Shown piece by piece: positions 28,234-35,015 of a DNA stretch of 64,000 nucleotides. The stretch is from Clostridia bacterium (GTDB lineage: Bacteria; Bacillota; Clostridia; Oscillospirales; Acutalibacteraceae). The notes under the pieces were generated by a model. It was not told the DNA's origin. It did not search any database and worked only from the letters and a program-made list of their open reading frames with translations. The DNA lies in the NCBI GenBank assembly GCA_017625435.1, contig JAGAKX010000058.1:60560-124559 (forward strand), read 5' to 3'. Numbering within the stretch: the first letter of the stretch is position 1; each line of letters begins with the position of its first letter. Made by a program: the position numbers and the translations under genes.

Positions 28234-28689
28234 ATGATAATTGATTCAATCAAAAACGCAAAGAAGTATTACTCGGTTCACCCTTCCTTCGAGAAGGCAT
28301 TCTGCGCCCTGGCAGCCATTGATGAAAGCACTCCCAACGAGAGACTGACCGTTGACGGCGAAAACATTTTCATCAATCTCGGTGAATACACAAACAAGAA
28401 TGTTGACGACTGCCCCTATGAAGCACACAAAAAGTACATTGACATTCAGTATGTGGTATGGGGACGTGAGTTTATTGACATCTGCCCCGCAGAGGGTCTT
28501 AAAGCCACCGATGACAGACTTGATACCGACGACATTGCATTCTATGAAAACGGCGAAGCCTACAGCCGTGCTGACCTTACCGAGGGTGTTTTCGTTGTTA
28601 TCTTCCCCGGTGAAGCACACCGTCCCTGCGTTGCTCCCGACGGCAAGGGTGTAAAGGTTCGTAAGGCAGTTGCCAAGATCATTTATTGA
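28234..28689 (+). CDS. YhcH/YjgK/YiaL-family protein (DUF386)
   Basis: 151 residues. The family hallmarks YEAHKKYIDIQYVVWG and FPGEAHRPC supply His/Glu residues of a cupin-like metal site. Members accompany sugar-acid or sialic-acid catabolism. ATG at 28234 follows AAAGGA at 9 nt. It is monocistronic and ends at a strong hairpin terminator within the 72-bp duplicated repeat. Confidence 0.88.
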   Translation: MIIDSIKNAKKYYSVHPSFEKAFCALAAIDESTPNERLTVDGENIFINLGEYTNKNVDDCPYEAHKKYIDIQYVVWGREFIDICPAEGLKATDDRLDTDDIAFYENGEAYSRADLTEGVFVVIFPGEAHRPCVAPDGKGVKVRKAVAKIIY

Positions 28690-28711
28690 TTTTGGGAAAA
28701 GACTCACAAAT

Positions 28712-28784
28712 CACCGTCTTTGACGCACAAAATAACACAGAAAATGTGCCGCGATTGAACAATTTCAATCGTGGTATTTTTTTG
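28712..28784 (+). repeat. 72-bp terminator-bearing repeat, copy 1
   Basis: Begins CACCGTCTTTGACGCACAAA and ends with hairpin CGATTGAA-CAA-TTTCAATCG then TGGTATTTTTTT. It serves as the terminator of the YhcH-type gene. It is nearly identical to 28925-28997, in the same orientation. Confidence 0.8.
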
Positions 28785-28810
28785 CCACAGAAAAAAAATG
28801 GCAAAGTGCT

Positions 28811-28863
28811 TTGTTTTCGGCGGTTCGACGTACCCACGTACGCCTTGCCACCGCCGAAAACAA
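28811..28863. repeat. 53-bp palindromic repeat, left copy
   Basis: Perfect 13-bp stem TTGTTTTCGGCGG / CCGCCGAAAACAA around a loop ending GCCTTGCCA. An inverted copy with the same stem and a related loop lies at 31724-31776. Confidence 0.8.
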
Positions 28864-28924
28864 CAAATACGGCAATTTCTGAGCCTTTTCCCGTGCAACC
28901 TCTGAGCTTTCCTGCAGACCTCAC

Positions 28925-28997
28925 ACACCGTCTTTGACGCACAAATTAATACAGAAAATGTGCCGCGATTGAACAATTTCAATCGTGGTATTTTTTT
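28925..28997 (+). repeat. 72-bp terminator-bearing repeat, copy 2
   Basis: Differs from copy 1 at only about three positions and retains the hairpin and T tract. It is oriented plus although the adjacent gene ends from the other direction, so it was probably duplicated as a unit rather than kept for termination. Confidence 0.8.
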
Positions 28998-29220
28998 ACA
29001 GCCGTTTTTTCATTCTTTTTTCAATTTCAACTGCCGTTTCGTCGCGGAAGAAATCTCCGTTTTCAATGTGGCATACCTCGTGGTCAAAGCTCCTTTTCTG
29101 CTGCTCGGAAGATAAGGCGGCATTGATGTATATATTGTAATCCCCCGCGGCATCGGGAATTGTAAAGGCTCGCACACCTGCGGGCAGAGGAATATACCTT
29201 ACAATAATATTTTCGTTCAT
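28996..29220 (-). CDS. Small ImmA/IrrE-like metallopeptidase
   Basis: 74 residues. The zinc motif HEVCH lies at residues 47-51 in SFDHEVCHIENGDF, and the N terminus (RYIPLPAGVRAFTIPD, YNIYINAAL) looks like short stand-alone ImmA/IrrE proteins. ImmA-type proteases cleave a partner XRE repressor to trigger induction. The likely partner is the XRE gene just upstream, separated by a family A repeat that may split or lengthen the operon. ATG follows GGAGAG. Confidence 0.75.
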   Translation of the reverse strand: MNENIIVRYIPLPAGVRAFTIPDAAGDYNIYINAALSSEQQKRSFDHEVCHIENGDFFRDETAVEIEKRMKKRL

Positions 29221-29291
29221 TTACTCTCCTTAAATCATAATTTGTGTATTAAATGCAATAATCTTTGAGGCTGTGCCGTGTATTTTGCCTT

Positions 29292-29443
29292 GTAGGGGAT
29301 GGCGTCCCCGACATCCCGCAATGCACAAAATTAATTGTTTGATTCTGGCCCCGTAGGATATAATTATCTGCCCCTAAGGGGCATATTTTTTGTATCTTTA
29401 TTGACTGCCCCTATCTCGGGTCGTCGAGGACGCCGACCCCTAC
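29292..29443. repeat. Family A inverted-repeat element inside the xre-immA pair
   Basis: Forward unit GTAGGGGATGGCGTCCCCGA, reverse unit GTCGTCGAGGACGCCGACCC, and left outer arm GAGGCTGTGCCGTG. The element fills the gap between two genes that normally abut. Confidence 0.8.
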
Positions 29444-29453
29444 AAGAAAAAAT

Positions 29454-29780
29454 TTACTCACCGATAAGGGCATCGACAATTTTGATAAGCTTGTCGAGGT
29501 CCTCCTCGCTTGCTTTTTTGGAAAGGTCAAAAAGGAGCTTTCTTTTTCTGAAAAGCTCATTCTGTTTTTCATCGGTGCCCGTGTCATCCCCCGTAAGAAG
29601 GCTTAAGGGAACCTCAAAATAATCCGCAATTTTCCCCAATGTCGAAACGGACAGCTTCTTTGTTCTGCCCATTTTAAGCTCCGTAAAAACTGAGTTTCTG
29701 ACACCTATTCCCGATGCCAGAACTGACAGCTTTATGCCCTTTTCATCGCATAGCTGTTTTATTATTTCATAAGTTTCCAT
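29454..29780 (-). CDS. XRE/Cro-CI-type transcriptional repressor
   Basis: 108 residues: an N-terminal helix-turn-helix domain at about 1-65 (LSVLASGIGVRNSVFTELKMG, then TLGKIADYFEVPLSLLTGDD) and a short helical C-terminal tail likely for dimerisation. Three 18-bp operator-like sites lie directly upstream, one in its own promoter spacer, implying autorepression. Pairing with an ImmA-like protease recalls ImmR-ImmA switches of ICEBs1 and phages. Confidence 0.88.
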   Translation of the reverse strand: METYEIIKQLCDEKGIKLSVLASGIGVRNSVFTELKMGRTKKLSVSTLGKIADYFEVPLSLLTGDDTGTDEKQNELFRKRKLLFDLSKKASEEDLDKLIKIVDALIGE

Positions 29781-29818
29781 AAATTTCCCTCACATACCAA
29801 AAAATACAGAAAAAGCAC

Positions 29819-29921
29819 TTGACAAATACAGAATTCTGTATTATTATAATGTTGCAATACAGATTTCTGTATTATTTCCCTTGTTTAATTAGAGTATAAT
29901 ACATTTTTCTGTACTTGTCAA
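29819..29921. promoter_or_regulatory. Divergent promoter pair with three operator sites
   Basis: The plus promoter is TTGACA at 29819 and TATTAT at 29842; the minus promoter is TTGACA at 29921-29916 and TATACT at 29898-29893. Both have 17-bp spacers. O1 (29825-29842) is the perfect palindrome AATACAGAATTCTGTATT and fills the plus spacer. O2 (29856-29873) is AATACAGATTTCTGTATT. O3 (29898-29915) is the weaker AATACATTTTTCTGTACT and fills the minus spacer. Binding by the XRE repressor would shut off both directions. Confidence 0.8.
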
Positions 29922-29965
29922 ATATTTTTTCAAAAAAGCAGGAAATTTGTCGGAAGAGAAAATTT

Positions 29966-30082
29966 ATGGGGACTAAGGTCAGCGGTGTGGCGGTTCTCCC
30001 CGGGCTTTTCCATAGACAGTATATATCACCCGATGTACTATCAATGGGACTTCCACACGAGACAAAAAAAACACGGAGGTAA
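29966..30082 (+). CDS. Small hypothetical protein (38 aa)
   Basis: Reads MGTKVSGVAVLPGLFHRQYI and continues to a basic end HETKKTRR. It starts at ATG after GGAAGAG at 7 nt and ends TAATAA directly before the next gene's ATG, whose ribosome site GGAGGT lies in its last codons. This tight coupling and an operator-controlled promoter upstream argue that it is translated. No recognised domain. It may be a phage-type leader gene. Confidence 0.55.
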   Translation: MGTKVSGVAVLPGLFHRQYISPDVLSMGLPHETKKTRR

Positions 30083-30085
30083 TAA

Positions 30086-30412
30086 ATGAGAAATTCTGCA
30101 GAAACAATTATTCAATGCCCGTTTTTTAAGTTTGAAACAAAAAATCTTCTCTGCTGTGAGGGCTTTGTTGACGGAACGTGTATGACGACTTCCTTTAAGG
30201 ACCGAAAATCAGCCCTGGATTACATATCGGACAACTGCTCAAATATGAACGGCGGCAGATGTCCCCTTGCTATGAACCTTTTCAGCAAATATCAAAAAAT
30301 GCTTGAAGCGGAAGAAAAAGCCGAAAAGGAATGGAGAGAAAAGGTGCTCCGAGTAAAGGGTCTGAAGCATTCGGGGGACAATTTTATTCAGAGCCGTATG
30401 ACCGTTAATTAA
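30086..30412 (+). CDS. Cysteine-rich phage-type hypothetical protein
   Basis: 108 residues with six cysteines (C11, C23, C24, C32, C50, C59) spaced as in a metal-binding fold (CPFFKFETKNLLCCEGF, then CPLAMNLF), followed by a charged helix. Similar small Cys-rich proteins occur in prophages and integrative elements of Clostridia, from memory and without a search. ATG follows GGAGGT AATAA. Driven by the XRE-controlled rightward promoter together with the 38-residue gene. Confidence 0.65.
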   Translation: MRNSAETIIQCPFFKFETKNLLCCEGFVDGTCMTTSFKDRKSALDYISDNCSNMNGGRCPLAMNLFSKYQKMLEAEEKAEKEWREKVLRVKGLKHSGDNFIQSRMTVN

Positions 30413-30439
30413 AAAAATTTGTATCGTAAATCCGGAAGA

Positions 30440-30665
30440 TATTATCGGCACGGGAGTGCCGGGAAAAAAGTTTTGCTTGAGCTTTTTCAAAAGCTCACAG
30501 TGTCAAGAGGCAGAGCCTCTTGTCGCACTCCGCAGAGTGCGAAATCCCATACGCTCCCATAGCGCAGGAGGGGAGAAAAACAGTCCTGCGGACTGTTTTT
30601 CGTCGGGAACCCTCGCCGGGGGTTCCCGAGTGCGAAGCACAAAACTATTAAAGCTGTTTTCTTCG
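30440..30665. other. Hairpin-rich noncoding stretch
   Basis: Successive inverted repeats are visible: GAGCTTTTTCAAAAGCTC, AGAGGCAGAGCCTCT, CACTCCGCAGAGTG, ACAGTCCTGCGGACTGT and GGGAACCCTCGCCGGGGGTTCCC (split 10/3/10). No ORF fits. It could be a structured RNA or a decayed repeat element. No promoter was identified. Confidence 0.5.
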
Positions 30666-30689
30666 CACAAGCTTTTCGTGAAACTAAAA

Positions 30690-30722
30690 AAAGAAAACCG
30701 ACAGCCTGAACTGTCGGTTTTT
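30690..30722 (-). terminator. Terminator of peptide cluster 1
   Basis: Stem AACCGACAG / CTGTCGGTT with a six-base loop. T-rich tracts on both sides allow bidirectional use. It lies 40 bp past the last peptide gene. Confidence 0.8.
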
Positions 30723-30763
30723 CTTATGTAAGTAAAGCCTTACACATATTAAGTTCTGAACTC

Positions 30764-30916
30764 TTATGCTTCTGCGCCTGCTTCTGCGCCTGCTTCTGCA
30801 TTTTCGTCGTCCTTACCTAAACCAAGGTCAAAGCCGAGCTTTGCAAAAAGGTTTACGAAAGCATCAAAAAGTGAGCCGAGGAACTTGAGAAGAGCTGTAA
30901 AATCAAAGCTTGACAT
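30764..30916 (-). CDS. Amphipathic small peptide, cluster 1 gene 4 (50 aa)
   Basis: Begins MSSFDFTALLKFLGSLFDAF, then VNLFAKLGFDLGLG and an acidic Ala/Glu tail (three GAEA-like units). The first 33 residues form an amphipathic helix rich in Phe and Leu. No signal peptide and no double-Gly leader. Start codon follows GAGGTG at 6 nt, as for the other peptide genes. Function unknown. Resembles staphylococcal PSM-beta peptides in length and layout only. Confidence 0.72.
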   Translation of the reverse strand: MSSFDFTALLKFLGSLFDAFVNLFAKLGFDLGLGKDDENAEAGAEAGAEA

Positions 30917-30955
30917 TATTTTCACCTCTTAAATTAAAATATTCAGCACAATAGC

Positions 30956-31108
30956 TTATGCTTCGGGAGTTTCTTCGGGAAGAAGTCCTTCAAGGTTGCC
31001 GAGACCGTTCATAATGTCACCAAAGGATGAATTGTTACCGAGAAATTCAGCAAGAGCAGCAAAAATGTCTGTGAAGAACTCAATGATTGCCTGTAAAAAG
31101 TCGCCCAT
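30956..31108 (-). CDS. Amphipathic small peptide, cluster 1 gene 3 (50 aa)
   Basis: Begins MGDFLQAIIEFFTDIFAALA, then EFLGNNSSFGDIMNGLGNLE and an acidic tail (PEETPEA). The N-terminal half is an amphipathic helix with aromatic face. GAGGTG lies 5 nt before ATG. Same operon and same tail type as its neighbours, with gaps of about 40 bp between genes. Confidence 0.72.
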   Translation of the reverse strand: MGDFLQAIIEFFTDIFAALAEFLGNNSSFGDIMNGLGNLEGLLPEETPEA

Positions 31109-31151
31109 AACGGCACCTCTTTTCATAAAGAATTATAGCATTAAGGCACAA

Positions 31152-31295
31152 TTATGCCTGTGCTTCTGTTGTTGTTTCTTCTTCATCAGCAAAAAGCTTG
31201 ATGCCGAGTCTTCTGAAGAAGTTTTCAATAATTGAGAAGAATTTTGTAAAAAGATCCAGCCAGTCCTGGATTGAGAATGTGAAATCTACTTTCAT
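31152..31295 (-). CDS. Amphipathic small peptide, cluster 1 gene 2 (47 aa)
   Basis: Begins MKVDFTFSIQDWLDLFTKFF, then SIIENFFRRLGIKLF and an acidic tail (ADEEETTTEAQA). The segment DWLDLFTKFF...ENFFRRLG is strikingly like the C-terminal tail of the 2039-residue surface protein (DWLLSFFKKIGDFFRGLF). GAGGTG lies 6 nt before ATG. Function unknown. Confidence 0.72.
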   Translation of the reverse strand: MKVDFTFSIQDWLDLFTKFFSIIENFFRRLGIKLFADEEETTTEAQA

Positions 31296-31332
31296 CTGTT
31301 ACACCTCTTTTTCTTTTAGTCAGTCAAAAAAA

Positions 31333-31473
31333 TTACTGAGCCTGAGTGGGGATTTCGCCCTCCTCGGGAAGGATGAGAATACCGAGTTTTGCAAAAAGCT
31401 CCTTGATTGTTGCAAGTACCTTTTCAATGAATGCGAGGATATCGTCTAAGCTGATGTTAAAAATGGGTTCCAT
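31333..31473 (-). CDS. Amphipathic small peptide, cluster 1 gene 1 (46 aa)
   Basis: Begins MEPIFNISLDDILAFIEKVL, then ATIKELFAKLGILIL and an acidic end (PEEGEIPTQAQ). First gene of the cluster, directly downstream of a good promoter. GAGGTG lies 7 nt before ATG. Shares the F.KLG motif with gene 4. Function unknown. Confidence 0.72.
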   Translation of the reverse strand: MEPIFNISLDDILAFIEKVLATIKELFAKLGILILPEEGEIPTQAQ

Positions 31474-31516
31474 TTATTCGCACCTCTCTTTCAAATTTGT
31501 GTATTTATTCACTGTT

Positions 31517-31545
31517 ATCATAACACAACAGAAAAAACAACACAA
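31517..31545 (-). promoter_or_regulatory. Promoter of peptide cluster 1
   Basis: On the minus strand, TTGTGT, 17 bp, TATGAT, about 40 bp upstream of the first ATG. Confidence 0.65.
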
Positions 31546-31723
31546 GAGAAAAAGCAATATTTTTCCCTATCCCCTTCAAATTTTACACAAATTACATATT
31601 TCCGTCACATTTATTGGCAGAAATATACAATGAATCGTTTACGTTTGGAGCTCAGAAAAACAACAACAGATTTTGCAGTATTTTCCTCGAAGAAGTAAAA
31701 GGGGCTGAAAATGCCTTCATTTG

Positions 31724-31776
31724 TTGTTTTCGGCGGTGGCAAGGCATACACAGGTATTCCGAACCGCCGAAAACAA
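31724..31776. repeat. 53-bp palindromic repeat, right copy
   Basis: Same 13-bp stem as 28811-28863. The loop is inverted relative to the left copy (TGGCAAGGC at its start). The two copies bracket about 2.9 kb. Nothing else is recognised in 31546-31887. Confidence 0.8.
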
Positions 31777-31887
31777 AGCGTCTGCCAAGCACTGACGGGG
31801 CAGTATCTGACAGACGCATATTTACTGTGAACGTGCACTTAACCACTATTATAAATGCGCGTCAAAGGGAGGTTTTTTCAGGCACTT

Positions 31888-32667
31888 TTATAAAACCTTG
31901 GATAAAAAGTCCTTGAGTGCGGGGCATTTGGGATTGCCGAAGAACTCCTCGGGGGTTCCCTCTTCCGCGATTTTACCGTCATCAATAAAGAGGACTCTTG
32001 TGCCGACTTCTCTTGCAAAGCCCATTTCGTGAGTAACGATAACCATTGTCATACCCTCGTTAGCAAGCTCCTTCATAAGCTCAAGAACCTCGCCTACCAT
32101 TTCGGGGTCAAGGGCTGAGGTGGGCTCGTCAAAAAGGATTACCTTGGGATTCATGGCAAGGGCACGGGCAATGGCAACTCTCTGCTTCTGACCGCCGGAA
32201 AGGGTCGAGGGGTAAGCCTCTGCCTTCTCTTCGAGTCCTACACGCTTTAAGAGCTTCAATGCGTTTTCACGGCAGGCTGCCTTCAATTCCTTTGCGGTCT
32301 TGGGACCGTTGTAGGAGGGGTCCTTTTTAAGGGCTCTGAGCTTCTTTTTTCCGAGGGAGTAGGGAGCCAGCATAACATTATCAAGAACATTCTTGTTGTT
32401 GAAAAGATTGAACTGCTGGAAAACCATACCGATTTTTTCACGGTGGCGGTTTATGTCAACGTGGATATTTGCAATATCCTCACCCTCAAACATTATGGAG
32501 CCGGATGTGGGGTCCTCCATACAGTTAAGGCAACGGAGGAAGGTACTTTTACCGCTGCCGGAGGCACCGATGATAACGACCTTTTCGCCCTCCTCTATGG
32601 TGGTGGAAATGCCCTTTAATACTTCGTTCTTGCCGAAGCTTTTATGAAGATTAATGACGTCTATCAC
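31888..32667 (-). CDS. Polar amino acid ABC transporter ATPase
   Basis: 259 residues of the GlnQ/HisP group: Walker [11 protein letters not shown]-loop MVFQQFNLF, signature LSGGQKQR, Walker [16 protein letters not shown]-loop THEMGFA. An insertion of about 25 residues after [11 protein letters not shown] is longer than in typical GlnQ. The GTG start overlaps the permease gene by 17 bp, with AAAGGTGG upstream. Energises uptake by the permease and binding protein encoded upstream. Confidence 0.93.
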   Translation of the reverse strand: MIDVINLHKSFGKNEVLKGISTTIEEGEKVVIIGASGSGKSTFLRCLNCMEDPTSGSIMFEGEDIANIHVDINRHREKIGMVFQQFNLFNNKNVLDNVMLAPYSLGKKKLRALKKDPSYNGPKTAKELKAACRENALKLLKRVGLEEKAEAYPSTLSGGQKQRVAIARALAMNPKVILFDEPTSALDPEMVGEVLELMKELANEGMTMVIVTHEMGFAREVGTRVLFIDDGKIAEEGTPEEFFGNPKCPALKDFLSKVL

Positions 32668-33484
32668 TCTTAGCCAACCACCTTTCCATAATTTTGAGAA
32701 GAATTGTTATAAATACAACGAGAACTATGTAAATAACAGACAGAACAATATAGGGTACGGTGTATTCGTAGGAGCTTGTACCTATCTGCTTGAAGGCAAA
32801 AACAAGGTCAAGTGCACCTGCGTAACCGATAATTGAGGTTTCCTTTATAAGGGCAATGAATTCGTTGCCGAGGGTGGGAAGAATATTCTTTACCGCCTGG
32901 GGCACAACGATTTTCAGCATACTTGCGGAGTACGAAAAGCCAACGGCACGGGCTGCCTCAAGCTGACCGCCGTCAACGGAATTGATACCGCCTCGCATAA
33001 TTTCGGAAACATAAGCACCGGAATTAAGACCGAAAATTATAATACTTGCGTTGAGTGCCGTCATCTTTATTCCCATTGAGGGGAAAAGCACGAAGTAACC
33101 GAGAAGGAGCTGTACCATAACGGGTGTACCTCTGAAGAGGGCTACGTAAAGAGTACAGATTTTATCCAGAATAAGGGGAAGCCTCTGAAGCACCCACATA
33201 ATGGCATAGAATACGTAATAAAGAGTAACTACTCTTAAAAGGGGCTTTTTGGGGAATTTATCAAGGAATTTATCGAACAAATTCTGCATCTTGTAGGGCA
33301 GAACGGGATATTTGGGCATAACACTTACAACGGCGATAACGGTACCGATAATCATACCGATAATAAGACCGAGTATTGCAACCTCAATTGTGTTGCCGAG
33401 CCCGTCCAATACCTGCTTGTAGCCGCCCTTGTCAATTAAATTCACTATGAATTTATCCCATTTTACAGAAAAATTATTAAGCAT
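32651..33484 (-). CDS. Polar amino acid ABC transporter permease
   Basis: 277 residues. HisM/GlnP-type TM domain with [16 protein letters not shown] and the EAA-like loop [38 protein letters not shown]. An insertion of about 60 residues after the first TM helices is longer than usual. ATG follows AAAGGT. Forms a homodimeric channel in the membrane, coupled to the ATPase. Confidence 0.93.
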   Translation of the reverse strand: MLNNFSVKWDKFIVNLIDKGGYKQVLDGLGNTIEVAILGLIIGMIIGTVIAVVSVMPKYPVLPYKMQNLFDKFLDKFPKKPLLRVVTLYYVFYAIMWVLQRLPLILDKICTLYVALFRGTPVMVQLLLGYFVLFPSMGIKMTALNASIIIFGLNSGAYVSEIMRGGINSVDGGQLEAARAVGFSYSASMLKIVVPQAVKNILPTLGNEFIALIKETSIIGYAGALDLVFAFKQIGTSSYEYTVPYIVLSVIYIVLVVFITILLKIMERWLAKSDRRH

Positions 33485-33498
33485 AATGAGACCTTTCT

Positions 33499-33527
33499 AA
33501 AAAACCAAACCCCGTCTTTCGGCGGGG
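33499..33527 (-). terminator. Attenuating terminator between binding protein and permease genes
   Basis: On the minus strand CCCCGCC-GAAA-GACGGGG is followed by TTTGGTTTTTT. Such leaky terminators keep binding protein mRNA in excess over permease mRNA. Confidence 0.7.
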
Positions 33528-33552
33528 TAAGATTATAAATAAACTTTTTTTA

Positions 33553-34446
33553 TCAGCCGTTTACACCCTTAACAAGGCTGTTTGCGGGAGCTTCGTCAAT
33601 GATAACATAAGCAACATTGCCGTTGAGGATATCCTGAACTGCGAATGCACCTGATGTGTAGCCTACGCCTTCAAGATTTGCATAGCCGTCAAAGCCCCAG
33701 TCTGCATCGCCGTCGATATAGTAAGCACCTGTTGTGCCTGTCTGATAACCGATCTTTGTGCCTTCTGCGAGACCCTTGAGAACTGCTTCGCAGTCTTCAA
33801 CTGTTGTGCAAGCATCAAATGCTGTGTCGTTTGCAGCTGCAATAAGCTTCTGGGAAGCATTGTAGTAAGCATCTGAGAAATCAAGGATTTCCTTTCTGGC
33901 TTCTGTGATTGTAAGACCTGATGCACCGATATCGCATGTGCCTTCAGCTACAGCTGTGCATACGGAGTCAAATTCCATATCGTTAACAGCAAGGTTCTTA
34001 CCGATCTTCTGTGCAAAGAGAGCCATAAGCTCGATTTCTACACCGTAGTACTTGTCGCCTTCAACATACTCGAAGGGAGGGAATGCTGCGTTTGTAGCGA
34101 TAACTATCTGATTTTCCTTAGCGCCTACTGCTGTGTCAGCGATAACAACGCCTTCGGGAGTGCCGTCACCGAAATACTTGTTCATGATAGCTTCGTAAGT
34201 GCCGTCCTGCTTAACTTCAGCGAGGAAGTCGTTGAGCTGACCGAGAAGCTCTGCGTTGCCCTTCTTAACAGCGAAGCCGTATTCTTCACTTGTAAGAGCG
34301 ATGTCGATAACCTTGAGAACCTCTGTGGAGCCTGCTGTTGTTTCTTCTCCGCCGGGAGCTGTTGTTTCTTCAGTTGTGCCGCCGCAAGCAGCAAATGCGC
34401 CTACAACGAGAACGAGTGTCAAAAGTACTGCAATAATTTTTTTCAT
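33553..34446 (-). CDS. Polar amino acid-binding lipoprotein, apparently circularly permuted
   Basis: 297 residues. Lipobox AFAAC with Cys21, then a Thr/Glu/Gly linker. Residues 43-93 (LKVIDIALTSEEYGFAVKKG, then LNDFLAEVKQDGTYEAIMNK) match what is normally the C-terminal end of SBP_bac_3 proteins. The usual N-terminal start of the fold (QIVIATNAAFPPFEYVEG) only begins near residue 113, and the protein stops at AYVIIDEAPANSLVKGVNG, where a normal one would continue into LKVID. The whole fold is thus present in permuted order. The ATG at 34446 follows GGAGG; ligand probably a polar or basic amino acid. Confidence 0.9.
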   Translation of the reverse strand: MKKIIAVLLTLVLVVGAFAACGGTTEETTAPGGEETTAGSTEVLKVIDIALTSEEYGFAVKKGNAELLGQLNDFLAEVKQDGTYEAIMNKYFGDGTPEGVVIADTAVGAKENQIVIATNAAFPPFEYVEGDKYYGVEIELMALFAQKIGKNLAVNDMEFDSVCTAVAEGTCDIGASGLTITEARKEILDFSDAYYNASQKLIAAANDTAFDACTTVEDCEAVLKGLAEGTKIGYQTGTTGAYYIDGDADWGFDGYANLEGVGYTSGAFAVQDILNGNVAYVIIDEAPANSLVKGVNG

Positions 34447-34491
34447 TGTTTTTTCCTCCAATATTTTGTAACAATTTTGATTGCGAGGTAG

Positions 34492-34520
34492 AATATACCA
34501 CCATATTCATTAAATTGCAA
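34492..34520 (-). promoter_or_regulatory. Amino acid transporter promoter
   Basis: On the minus strand, TTGCAA, 17 bp, TATATT. The sequence GGTGGTATATT is shared with the promoter at 35330. Confidence 0.75.
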
Positions 34521-34529
34521 GTGTTTTTG

Positions 34530-34665
34530 CATAAATATTTGAAGTTTGTGTATTTTTACCTTGAAAAAGTGATTATTTATGCATCATTTATGCACTTTTA
34601 CCTATGTTTCATACATAAATATTCATCGTTTATTGCATATATGCAGTTTTTATGCAATATACAGG
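34530..34665. promoter_or_regulatory. Cluster of ArgR-like half-sites
   Basis: Repeated TGCATAAAT / ATTTATGCA-type words upstream of the promoter, including TACATAAATATTCATC and TTATGCATCATTTATGCA. They resemble ARG boxes (TGAAT/ATTCA half-sites). Assignment to ArgR is tentative. Confidence 0.35.
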
Positions 34666-34719
34666 GTTATGATGTTATTCATTAGTTTTTATAATAAAAG
34701 AAAAAAGCGAAAATAAAGC

Positions 34720-34891
34720 GTAGGGGAGGGGTCTCCCCTCCCGTTCAAATTAGCTCTATCCTTTTACAAATAAAAGTTACAAAAGCTGTGAGGCGGGAGG
34801 GGTTCTCCCTCCCCTACGAGAATATACCACGGGGCATTTTTCAAACATTATATTTCCATCAATACGGGATATCGGGGACGCCATCCCCTAC
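34720..34891. repeat. Family B element plus a single family A unit
   Basis: Left GTAGGGGAGGGGTCTCCCCT and right GGGTTCTCCCTCCCCTAC end at 34817. A reverse family A unit (ATCGGGGACGCCATCCCCTA) follows at 34865-34891. Confidence 0.75.
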
Positions 34892-34955
34892 AAGGTAAAA
34901 TTTATATCAGCGCGCTAAGATAATCTTCGGTGAAAACGAAAGAGTTTTTTGCGTA

Positions 34956-34995
34956 CAAAAAAAAACAGAGCACGAGGGGAAAAATCCTCTCGTGC
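34956..34995 (-). terminator. Terminator of the small lipoprotein gene
   Basis: GCACGAGAGG / CCCTCGTGC stem followed by CTGTTTTTTTTT on the minus strand. Confidence 0.85.
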
Positions 34996-35015
34996 AGATG
35001 TTTTGTCTTTTTAAC

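Noticed and set aside
28996..30412. Complete prophage
   Set aside because: Only a repressor, an ImmA-like protein and two small ORFs are present; no integrase, terminase or structural genes in the window.
30440..30665. Group II intron or SRP-like RNA
   Set aside because: Short independent hairpins without domain V (AGC...catalytic triad) or Alu-domain motifs. Left as a structured noncoding stretch.
31611..31916. ORFs on both strands across the right 53-bp palindrome
   Set aside because: Mirror-image reading frames arise from the palindrome itself and have no ribosome sites.
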